A stretch of 64,000 bases of DNA from Thermoproteota archaeon (GTDB lineage Archaea; Thermoproteota; Thermoprotei_A; EX4484-217-1): the NCBI GenBank assembly GCA_029258915.1, contig JAPDJU010000005.1:1-64000 (forward strand), given 5' to 3'. Numbering within the stretch: position 1 is the first letter of the stretch; each line of letters begins with the position of its first letter. The notes beneath the pieces were generated by a model. It was not told the DNA's origin, did not search any database, and was given only the letters and a program-made list of their open reading frames with translations. Below, in pieces: positions 55,934 through 63,358 of the stretch. Made by a program: the position numbers and the translations under genes.

Positions 55934-56983
55934 ATGAATCAAGTAATAGTCGAGGGTAGTAAACTTATTCTTGAGTTCCAAGATCAAGATAAACTCTCAA
56001 AATTCCTAGAACTACTCAGGTACCTAGGGTTAACTAGAACTATTAAGAAGAAAGAGATTGTAATCAAATACGATGAACTCTTCAGGAGGTACCTTGAGAA
56101 AGACAGACAACTAAGTGATAGAACAATAGAGGACTACATGAGATATCTTAGGAAATTGGATAGTAAAACAGTTAACTATGGCTTGTATCTTGAAATAAGT
56201 AACAACAAGTGGATGATAAAGACTGTTCGTCTCTTTTTAGATTACTTATATAAACGTGGGGAAATATCTTGAGAGGACTATCAGAAAATGAAAGGAATTT
56301 TTCAAAATAAAGAAGAGCCATAACTTCAACGATCACCATGTTGAGCCTGAGGAGTTGATCGAAATATTATACGATGAAAGACTAAGGGGAGATAGAGACC
56401 TGGTATTTGAGCTATTATTGTATAGTGGTATCATGTTCTCGGAAGCAATTAAACTAATCAATGAGTTTGACGAAGATAAGCTTGAATGTTTTAATAGACT
56501 CTGTAGGTATGGGCTCTTCTGGATGAGGGGGAGAAAACGTTGCGATTGGATTTACCTTCCTATCAAGCTAGTGGAGAAGCTTAGAAGGTATGAAGGATAC
56601 TATAGAGGGAGAAAGCTGCATGGCTTAGGCAGGTACTGTTCAGGAAACTATTCTATAGAATCTGTAGGCAGGTGTCAGATGAGGAGGTACGCGACTTTAT
56701 TGAATCGAGGATAAGTAAGCTGAGCACCAGGGATATTCACTACGACGACTTGTTGAGTTGGACAGACAGTATCTATCCGAAGATTGTTAAGAGAATCGAA
56801 GAGGTTATTGACCAAGTGCTGACTGAAATGTCCGAAGGACTGCCTGCTGAAGAGAAAAAGAAGGGAGAAATTCTTGAGATTAGATGTGGAAGCATCACCT
56901 TCAAGCCTGAGGATCTAGAGGAGGAAGGAATAGAGGATGAGGAGGAGAGGGAAGTTTATGAGTACAGTAATCATTACAGGTGA
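55934..56983 (+). pseudogene. Broken tyrosine integrase
   Basis: Three frame pieces make one archaeal integrase. 55934-56272 is the DNA-binding part (KDRQLSDRTIEDYMRYLRKLDS). 56273-56660 resumes in another frame (KEFFKIKKSHNFND, then EPEELIEILYDERLRGDRDLVFELLLYSG and WIYLPIKLVEKLRRYEGYYRGRKLHG). The third, ending at 56983, has VLFRKLFYRICRQVSDEEVRDF and STRDIHYDDLLSWTDSIYPKIV with the catalytic Tyr. A stop and two frameshifts separate them. The first catalytic Arg is replaced (SGIMFSEA instead of SGxRxSE). An acidic tail of about 40 residues is appended. It is the integrase of the tRNA-Arg island. Confidence 0.85.
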
Positions 56984-56985
56984 CA

Positions 56986-57237
56986 TTAAGGCGAAGAACA
57001 AGCCGATGAGGCTTGAGCCAAGATAACTAGGGCGGGGATGGAGGAGAGGCCCATTAGTGCGGGGTCTACGGCAATACCTGAGGCAGAGATGGCTATCATG
57101 CCCCCACGGCTCAGCCTACCCAGGAAAATCAGGGGCCAGACCCAGCTAAAGTTAGCTATAGAAATGACCCCGAATAGCCCAGCTAGTAGAGCAGCTAGTA
57201 CAGCATGCTTAAGTAGGGAACCCGTAGTAAGGCTCAT
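56986..57237 (-). CDS. Small hydrophobic membrane protein
   Basis: 83 residues with two or three membrane helices (AVLAALLAGLFGVISIANFSWVWPLIFLG, and GIAVDPALMGLSSIPALVILAQA). Not recognised. A clear GGAGGTG box lies 4 bases before ATG 57237, so it is probably translated. It follows the UPF0282 gene on the same strand by 94 bases. The sequence is richer in G+C than the chromosome around it, as expected for imported DNA. Confidence 0.6.
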   Translation of the reverse strand: MSLTTGSLLKHAVLAALLAGLFGVISIANFSWVWPLIFLGRLSRGGMIAISASGIAVDPALMGLSSIPALVILAQASSACSSP

Positions 57238-57331
57238 CCTTCACCTCCAACAATTCTTTCTCTAAGTAGAACGAGGCTTATAAGTTAGGATAAGGCGCTG
57301 AGACTAGCGCAACAAACATTGTTGAGGACTA

Positions 57332-58378
57332 CTAGCGCCTTAATCTAAAGTATGACCTTGAGTCCCCTACAGCATCCTTTAATATTCTCTTAACCTCCAA
57401 CTCATCAAGCGTTACCTCTCTCGGAACACTCTTTACTAACTCCTCAATCACGTCTCCGTAGCTGCTGATGGCTTTCCCGAACCCGCTGTACTCGCTAATA
57501 ATAAACCAGTTGCGAGGTACTGGTATCACGTTGTACAGAACCCTCCTCCAGGCCTCGAGAAGTAGCCTAGGCTTCCTCATATAGTCTGCTGCGCACATGA
57601 TCCTATTACCGACCTCTCTCCTTAAGCGGTCGAGCCACCTCATGCCCTCAATACTCCTAGCTATGTGGTGACCTATGATTACGTAATCAGCGTAGTCGGC
57701 GAGCCTCAAGGCATTACTTGTTGCCTTCCTAGCTACGCTTTCTCTCACCGCATCACTTAATCTATAGAGTGGCGGTCCATCAGTAACCACCATCCTAGGG
57801 CTCCATGAACACACCTTATCGATGACCCCATCAGCTAGTAATTGAGTATCAGATAGGTGGACTATGGAGTGCGGCGGCTCACCCACCTTCACCACCATAA
57901 CCCGCGTACTCCTACTTAGGCCGTGGAGGTGAGTGCCTGAGAACTCTATTAACCCATCATTACTAGCGCGCTCACCGTTAACATAGACTATTCTGTTCTT
58001 AAAGTACTCAGATAGCTTCTCGAACCTAGTCCTCTCGCACGGGGTTAGCGCACCGTAATCCTTCACCCAGAGTAGAGCGTGATCATTCAACTTTTTCACA
58101 AGATTCAGGGAGAGTTGAAAGGGGTTAGCATTATATAGCGGGACGTGATCGCCGTAGAAGCGAGTCACCACTATGTCCATAGCCCTATGCCAAAACGAAG
58201 TCAGTAGAACCTTGGTAATCTCTGAGAAAGCTGCCTGCAGTGGGTGGGGATGTAGCCCATAGCGCGTGTACCCTAAAGCTACGCCAGGATCTATGAGTAC
58301 AGACCGACTATCTAACTTAATGAAGCATGATAGCCCCCTCACACCTAGACTCTCGCACCCAATCAGGTACAGTATCAT
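57332..58378 (-). CDS. UPF0282 metallo-beta-lactamase-fold protein
   Basis: 348 residues matching the archaeal UPF0282 family: GCESLGVRGLSCFIKL, then LIDPGVALGYTRYGLHPHPLQ, and GDHVPLYNANPFQLS. Other members have the metal motif SHYHGDH; here the same place reads TRFYGDH, so two of the histidines are lost. Later ligand-like residues (THLHGLSRS, HLSDTQL, VIIGHHIARSIEG) remain. Metal binding and activity may be altered. Island gene with high G+C content, co-directional with the small membrane protein. No partner suggests a substrate. Confidence 0.8.
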   Translation of the reverse strand: MILYLIGCESLGVRGLSCFIKLDSRSVLIDPGVALGYTRYGLHPHPLQAAFSEITKVLLTSFWHRAMDIVVTRFYGDHVPLYNANPFQLSLNLVKKLNDHALLWVKDYGALTPCERTRFEKLSEYFKNRIVYVNGERASNDGLIEFSGTHLHGLSRSTRVMVVKVGEPPHSIVHLSDTQLLADGVIDKVCSWSPRMVVTDGPPLYRLSDAVRESVARKATSNALRLADYADYVIIGHHIARSIEGMRWLDRLRREVGNRIMCAADYMRKPRLLLEAWRRVLYNVIPVPRNWFIISEYSGFGKAISSYGDVIEELVKSVPREVTLDELEVKRILKDAVGDSRSYFRLRR

Positions 58379-58617
58379 TAATTAAGCCCTAAGACTAGGT
58401 GCTAACTCAGGAATTATGTCTATTTCGGTTCGCTAAATTAGTCCAGCACTATGGGCTAAGCAGATAATATCTTAATCCAGCGTACTAGACCCCTTGAGCT
58501 ACCTCTGCTCACCCCTTCTATCCTACTAGATAGTGTGAGATTTGTTGGCGGCATTGGATGGTACGACTATGGTTTTGCACCAAGCTTAAGAGTGAAAAGT
58601 ACTATGCCCCAGTATAT

Positions 58618-58680
58618 GTAGCTGCACTATTTAAATGTGAAGAGGCGAGTTCACCGTGATGAATTTAGTAGTGCAGCTAC
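58618..58680. repeat. Inverted repeat with 12-bp perfect arms, possible miniature element
   Basis: GTAGCTGCACTA (58618-58629) and TAGTGCAGCTAC (58669-58680) are exact reverse complements around 39 bases. Similarity extends a few bases inward. It sits just before the nitroreductase remnant in the island. It could be a tiny transposon remnant or a protein-binding site. Confidence 0.45.
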
Positions 58681-58699
58681 CTTATAGACTATTCAAAAA

Positions 58700-58919
58700 G
58701 TATTGCTGCTACGATGGAACATGTTATTAGCTATTCATGCAATGAGTTTAGGAGCTATTTGGTTAGGTTCCCTATTACTAGTTGAAGAAAAGAATCAATT
58801 CGATCATTAAACCTCCAAGAAACTGTAAATTACAAGCAGTAAAAGCCTTAGAGCATCCTGTAGAGAGACCGTCATTATCACCGAGAATGAAGGTAAAGGA
58901 AGTCACAATATTTACGTAG
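58700..58919 (+). pseudogene. Nitroreductase remnant (C-terminal half)
   Basis: Pieces of the nitroreductase family can be read across frames: NMLLAIHAMSLGAIWLGSLLLVEEKN, which corresponds to the NMLLAAHxLGLGxxWxG helix, then in another frame PRNCKLQAVKALEHPVERPSLSP and MKVKEVTIFT before a TAG at 58917-58919. The FMN-binding N-terminal half is missing. A decayed gene of the island. Confidence 0.65.
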
Positions 58920-59265
58920 GATGAGAATTTGTGCGAGCAGAAAATAAGTTCATATCTAAGTATGTTTAGGTATATAGTGCAAGACCTGGCGTAACGGGGC
59001 ACCGAGAAAATATGGATGAATACGGCAGCAGATTATATCTTCATAAGGAAGTACAGAAACCCAGAATCAGTTATAGTTGCGAAGAAAGAGCCCGTAATCA
59101 CGGATAGCGTACTTGAAGTCCCTTGAGGTACTGGCGCCTTCTTCCTAAAGCACTTGCCATAACTTACTGCGGAGCGAGGTAGCATACGCAACCCATACAT
59201 ATGTGTATATGCCAAGAGTAAGACTTAATAACTGTGCAATAGCTCATAAAAATAGTGGTTAAGAA
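58920..59265. other. Region without a supported gene
   Basis: No convincing coding or RNA gene is seen. Short readable stretches such as MNTAADYIFIRKYRNPE end at stops and resemble coding remnants. The stretch looks like decayed DNA of the island. Confidence 0.6.
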
Positions 59266-59532
59266 ATGTCCACACATAAAGAGTGCATTAACTTCAGCAA
59301 TGGCTACTGTAGGCTGTTTAACGTACCTGTAGACCCTGACGGGCCTGCGTGCCCTAACTTTCAGCTAAGAAGCGCCGCAGTAGGTCGGGTAGCAGTCCCG
59401 GGAGGTTACGGCGGCTCAGTAGGTCACCCACTCATGCTGCCGTACGCTCTACCCCCACGGCAGAGGAGAGCTAGGAGGCGCTTAAGGCATAGGAGGGGAA
59501 GGCTGCTAGCTGGTCTCTGGTGGAGGCCGTGA
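59266..59532 (+). CDS. Small cysteine-cluster protein beside a NifX-like gene
   Basis: 88 residues. The start CINFSNGYCRLFNVPVDPDGPACPNF holds three cysteines and the G-Y-C...V-D-P-x-G-P-A-C-P-x-F pattern found in small proteins next to dinitrogenase-cofactor-like genes. The remainder is Gly-rich and then a basic Arg-rich tail. It overlaps the next gene by 13 bases. Metal or cluster binding is plausible; function not known. Confidence 0.6.
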   Translation: MSTHKECINFSNGYCRLFNVPVDPDGPACPNFQLRSAAVGRVAVPGGYGGSVGHPLMLPYALPPRQRRARRRLRHRRGRLLAGLWWRP

Positions 59533-59867
59533 AGTTAGTGATAGCTACACCAACTAGAGGCCGCAATGGCTTGGAAGACGTCATTGACGAGGTATTTGCG
59601 AGGGCTCCGTACCTCACCATTATAGAGGCTTCAGAGGAAGGCTACAGAGTTAGGGAAGTCATCGAGAACGAGTTTAAGGGTTTAAGTCACGGTGTAGGAC
59701 CTATTATCGTGAAGCTCCTTAAGGATAGAGGAGTTAATGTGGTAGCGGCCCCCGAAGTAGGGTGCGGTGTAGAGCAACTGGTTCAAGAGCTAGGTATTAA
59801 GTACTATAAGGTCGAACCAGGTACTAAAGTAAGGGATGTAGTAGAGAAGATTATTAAGCAGATCTAA
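59520..59867 (+). CDS. Dinitrogenase iron-molybdenum cofactor family protein (NifX/NifB-C-like)
   Basis: 115 residues of the COG1433 fold, a ribonuclease-H-like domain: VKLVIATPTRGRNGLEDVIDEVFARAPYLTIIE, GLSHGVGPIIVKLLKDRGVNVVAAPEVGCGVEQLVQELGIKYYKVEPGTKVRDVVEKI. Relatives carry or sense metal-sulfur clusters; no nitrogenase genes are near, so a cofactor role is unlikely here. GTG 59520 or GTG 59529 is the start. It overlaps the cysteine-rich gene. Confidence 0.82.
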   Translation: MEAVKLVIATPTRGRNGLEDVIDEVFARAPYLTIIEASEEGYRVREVIENEFKGLSHGVGPIIVKLLKDRGVNVVAAPEVGCGVEQLVQELGIKYYKVEPGTKVRDVVEKIIKQI

Positions 59868-59960
59868 GGCACCAATTGACTTACGAACCAGAATACCTCC
59901 AATGCAGCGTAAATTCCATTACATACCTTAGTACTCCCTAGTAAAACCACTTCCCTAGAC

Positions 59961-60179
59961 TTACTCTACATCACATACTAGGACAGTCCCTTTGCTTGCC
60001 TCTGCTCTTTCTCCCTTTTTACATCTAGTCAGCTTTAATCCAAGGTTCTTTGAATAAATAAGTGAAGCGTGTTTAAAAATATCATTAGCAAATAATATTT
60101 CGTACCTAACAGTCTGCTTAAAACCGAGATCTAGTCCGCCAGCACCTGAAAACAGCGAAACTAATCTGTATTTTCCCAA
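59961..60179 (-). pseudogene. N-terminal fragment of a cytosine-5 DNA methylase
   Basis: The 72-residue frame begins MGKYRLVSLFSGAGGLDLGFKQT, which is methylase motif I, but stops before the catalytic PC motif. It lies beside tRNA-Arg(TCG) at the right end of the island, so the gene was probably cut by insertion or deletion. A complete methylase at 28228 belongs to a different subgroup (DLFCGAGGFSKGF). Confidence 0.75.
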
Positions 60180-60256
60180 AAATTGCTCTTTTGGGCTAAT
60201 GCTTGCGCGTTAGCAGCGCAGCGAGAACTGCCGCTATTACTATTACAGCAATGTGG

Positions 60257-60331
60257 CGGGCCCGCCGGGATTTGAACCCGGGACCTCCAGCTCCGAAGGC
60301 CGGCGCCCTATCCAGGCTAGGCCACGGGCCC
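60257..60331 (-). tRNA. tRNA-Arg (anticodon TCG), integration target
   Basis: On the minus strand: acceptor arms GGGCCCG and CGGGCCC, anticodon stem CCGGC/GCTGG (with a G-T pair) around CTTCGGA (anticodon TCG), T arm CCCGGGTTCAAATCCCGGG, discriminator G. Intact and 75 bases. Its 3' half is repeated at 55769-55809. Confidence 0.95.
60258..60298 (-). repeat. Right attachment copy within tRNA-Arg(TCG)
   Basis: The 41 bases from the anticodon loop to the 3' acceptor strand, identical to 55769-55809. Together they mark the ends of the island. Confidence 0.92.
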
Positions 60332-60412
60332 CTTGTGTTTTTATTCTAAATTTAACTTATTAGATTTCCTTTAATCCATAATATAACTATTGCTAAGTCT
60401 AATACTAACTCA

Positions 60413-61492
60413 TTAATGTACTACATTATTTTCTAATGTAATGTATTTTAGCGTTAGATTACCATCAGTTACCCAAAATATATGTTCTACTACTTCACTA
60501 CGTTGTTTTACTGTATGAAATACTGGTTTACTCATGTTAGCTGCTATTCTCATTAAATCTTCAAAGTTGTTTAATTCTATAGCTTCGTCTAATTGCTTTA
60601 GAGGTTTAACAGCATTTACTAAAACATCATCATACTTTAAAAGTATACGTTCTGTTTCAGAAGTTTTCTTAGACTTAAGCGCTGTTACTGTTAAGGACAT
60701 TAACCCTAGTGAGGAAATAACCAGAGCAGTGTATGACAGTACCTTTATAACTGCAACAGGTATATACCAGTAAATTGCTTTAATAAAATTAGGTCTAGTT
60801 GTTTCCGATTTTTCATCTTTTACAAATGTGTACTTTTCTCCTTCAAACTTTAAAACATTGTTTTGATGGTCTATTTTAATTCTGAATTCTGGGTAGTATG
60901 TTTCTTCAAATTTTCCATAAGGAAGTTCCGTCAAAATATTTACTTCCGGTTTAATTTTTAAAGTGTAAAGAAATGATCTAGAACCTGTCTCCTTGCCTAT
61001 CTTATTTATTAAGCTACTTACTTTTTCTAGGTCTATAAAGAACATTATATTAAAACTCGTTGAATTAAAGTTTTTAGGTATAATTGGTTCTATTTCTTTA
61101 ATCCAACCTTTTTCCTCTTCAACTACAATTACACCTTTTATGTTCCCTGAAACTTTTACTTCCTTGATAGATGATGCTATCTTATAGGTTAAGGTTACGT
61201 TAACTGACTTAGACATAGGGAGATACGCTACTTCACCGGGTCCAATAACTGTTTTATTATATAGTGTGTTTGGACGTAACCCTACTAGATACTTGTATTG
61301 AAAATTGTGTCTTAGAGTGTATATTGTTTTTTCTCTCTTAACTTCTACAGGTATTTTGCTTAAAATTATAGTTCCCATAGCTGAAATTGTCAGTATGAGT
61401 AATAGTGCGGTTAAAAGTAGTAGTTTTTTACAACCAATATTTTTCATGGATATATGTTTTCTAAGTTTCTTTAGCTTTAATTGCACAAACAT
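60413..61492 (-). CDS. DUF5305-like membrane protein of the filament locus
   Basis: 359 residues. A membrane helix at about residues 23-44 (LLLLTALLLILTISAMGTIIL), a long outer beta-rich domain (KVSGNIKGVIVVEEEKGWIKEIEPIIPKNFN), and a second membrane helix at about 245-270 with a short inner tail. Matches the DUF5305 type that accompanies signal-peptidase/TasA clusters. Encoded 16 bases after the signal peptidase on the same strand. Probably an anchor or assembly factor. Confidence 0.7.
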   Translation of the reverse strand: MFVQLKLKKLRKHISMKNIGCKKLLLLTALLLILTISAMGTIILSKIPVEVKREKTIYTLRHNFQYKYLVGLRPNTLYNKTVIGPGEVAYLPMSKSVNVTLTYKIASSIKEVKVSGNIKGVIVVEEEKGWIKEIEPIIPKNFNSTSFNIMFFIDLEKVSSLINKIGKETGSRSFLYTLKIKPEVNILTELPYGKFEETYYPEFRIKIDHQNNVLKFEGEKYTFVKDEKSETTRPNFIKAIYWYIPVAVIKVLSYTALVISSLGLMSLTVTALKSKKTSETERILLKYDDVLVNAVKPLKQLDEAIELNNFEDLMRIAANMSKPVFHTVKQRSEVVEHIFWVTDGNLTLKYITLENNVVH

Positions 61493-61507
61493 ATACCTCT
61501 GCTAATG

Positions 61508-62701
61508 CTAGTATTTAATTACAAGTATATAAGTTAGCATTACACCAATGTAGGATAGTATTTCCTGTACTTTGCTTGATATTCTTAAGAATAGATCCCT
61601 TATATATAGCTGTAACATACCTATTTTAGGCACCGTTAAAACTACCTTACCAATAATAGATTTTTCATCTACTGGAACTGCATCTGGTTCCTTATTTGCG
61701 TCTCCCTTAGTTAATATGAAGTTTTTACTTTCATGTTTTATAATTTCATGAATTCTATGTACGATAACGTCTTGTTCTCCTAAATATGCTATAATATCTC
61801 CTTCAGATAATTCACTTATAGGAGTTTTAGCAATAAAAACTATGTCTCCAACATTTAACGTGGGCTGCATACTACCACTAACAATAGTTAATGGTCTTAG
61901 ACCTAGAATACCTGTGGTAATAAGCAGTATGATTAAAGGAGAAAAGATTTGAACAACGTTTTTAAAGCCTATTCTCTCCTTCTTTCCTGCAGCATACACT
62001 GCAAAAATCCTGCTATTACTGATAACTATGAAACCTATAAGAGGTGTTAACACACTAACGATACTTTCAATAGTCCATGGGAGATTGGGGATTATTGGAG
62101 CTAAGTAGTAGTATCCTTTACTTATAATAATGAATATTATTGAGCAAGCAGCTCCACCCCAAAATACCAGGTATGTTAAGAAAAGGTTTAAAGCAAACAC
62201 TGGCAGGAGCTCTGAGCTTAAATACTTTATAAGTTCAAGCCCGCCGGTTATGTAGGAAATACGAGCCATGTTAACATTTAAAAGTGTAAATAAAATTGAA
62301 ATTCCCAGTAAGCTTGTAAAGCTTTGCACCGTTTTAGATGTTTTTTGTACAATAAATGTTCGAGCATATTCAAAACCAAGGGTTTTAGTAAGGAAAAAGT
62401 ACATGTTAAATAGTAAACCATATATGCTCATAACATATGGTGAAAGCCCGAATCCTACAGCTAAACCTAAGAAGTTTCTTATAAAGATAGAAATAGTTGC
62501 TATAATAATTACTAATGGTATCAATTTTTTACTTGAAAAAATACTAGCTCTAATGTTCGGATACGAGATAATGAACATAGCTATCCATACTACGGGAGGT
62601 ACAAGATAGGCGGCTGTACCTCCTAGTTTTATAACATTAGCTAGTATGAAGCTTAGCATTAGTAGTAATGGTAGAACTATTTTAGCTGTCTTGGGGAACA
62701 T
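61508..62701 (-). CDS. Signal peptidase I with a large membrane domain (SipW-like)
   Basis: 397 residues. The C-terminal third is an archaeal/ER-type signal peptidase: catalytic Ser in IVSGSMQPTLNVGDIVFI, His in VIVHRIHEII (instead of Lys), and Asp in ILTKGDANKEPD. The first 250 residues contain about eight membrane helices, an unusual fusion. Its neighbours encode TasA-like secreted proteins, so it is the likely dedicated processing enzyme of the locus. Confidence 0.85.
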   Translation of the reverse strand: MFPKTAKIVLPLLLMLSFILANVIKLGGTAAYLVPPVVWIAMFIISYPNIRASIFSSKKLIPLVIIIATISIFIRNFLGLAVGFGLSPYVMSIYGLLFNMYFFLTKTLGFEYARTFIVQKTSKTVQSFTSLLGISILFTLLNVNMARISYITGGLELIKYLSSELLPVFALNLFLTYLVFWGGAACSIIFIIISKGYYYLAPIIPNLPWTIESIVSVLTPLIGFIVISNSRIFAVYAAGKKERIGFKNVVQIFSPLIILLITTGILGLRPLTIVSGSMQPTLNVGDIVFIAKTPISELSEGDIIAYLGEQDVIVHRIHEIIKHESKNFILTKGDANKEPDAVPVDEKSIIGKVVLTVPKIGMLQLYIRDLFLRISSKVQEILSYIGVMLTYILVIKY

Positions 62702-62735
62702 TAATAGTTTCCCTCCTCTACACTGTTCAGCAACG

Positions 62736-63320
62736 TTATAGTGATGTTTTTATTGAAAAAACTACATTTAATTCGCCAGTACCATGATAGCCTCTATTTA
62801 TCATTAACCTAGTTAGAATAAGAACTTTTTCTCCAGGACTAAAGGATACTGGCAAACTAGAGTTATGAGGTAAAGGTAGGCTTCCGCAGCAGACCATGTT
62901 TTGTAAATTATGTCTTCCATGAATTCCGTAATAGAATAGCTTATAGTGAAAATGTTCCCTAATTTCACTGCTTCCTTCAGTAATTATAACATTAGTTCTA
63001 AGAATTCTTGCAGGAAGTGTTCCTCTATTGCAAACTACTATACCTACCCATCCAACCCAGCCTGGATGAAGATTTTCAAGGCTTATAGATAAAGCATTTC
63101 CATCTTCGCTAAGCTGAGCTGTTACATTACAGTGATGACAGCAGGTAAGTACTTTGTAATAGCAGATTCTAGTATCAAATTCTCCCATCGACATTCTCAT
63201 ATTTACGTTTAATGTTTCAGACCATAGGGCATAGGCAGTATTACTTAATACTATAAAAGATAAAATCATAACTAAAAGAACATATATGTAATGTGTTAAC
63301 TTAGCTCTCACCTTAAACAC
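62736..63320 (-). CDS. TasA/camelysin-like secreted filament protein
   Basis: 194 residues. Signal peptide with hydrophobic core (YIYVLLVMILSFIVLSNTAYA) and likely cleavage after AYA, then the TasA/SipW-substrate motif WSETLNVNMRMSMGEFD. The mature part is a beta-rich domain with GWVGWVGIVVCNRGTLPARI, as in archaeal bundling-pilus and TasA-like filaments. It has eight Cys, some in CCHHC, so disulfides are likely. Followed by the signal peptidase gene. Confidence 0.8.
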   Translation of the reverse strand: MFKVRAKLTHYIYVLLVMILSFIVLSNTAYALWSETLNVNMRMSMGEFDTRICYYKVLTCCHHCNVTAQLSEDGNALSISLENLHPGWVGWVGIVVCNRGTLPARILRTNVIITEGSSEIREHFHYKLFYYGIHGRHNLQNMVCCGSLPLPHNSSLPVSFSPGEKVLILTRLMINRGYHGTGELNVVFSIKTSL

Positions 63321-63358
63321 CTTTTAATGAAGTAAATAAAAAAAGAGATTATGTTTTT

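Larger units (their letters stand above)
55769..60298. mobile_element. Decayed 4.5-kb integrated island at tRNA-Arg(TCG)
   Basis: Bounded by the 41-bp direct repeats at 55769 and 60258, the latter within the intact tRNA-Arg. The integrase remnant lies just inside the left end. Inside are a G+C-richer minus-strand pair (membrane peptide, UPF0282 hydrolase), nitroreductase remnants, a small Cys protein with a NifX-like protein, and a truncated DNA methylase at the right. Decay of the integrase and other genes suggests the island is no longer mobile. Some central genes may have entered by other means. Confidence 0.8.

Noticed and set aside
58778-59215. Two short minus-strand frames
   Set aside because: Compositions are unlike protein, and plus-strand nitroreductase remnants explain part of the region.
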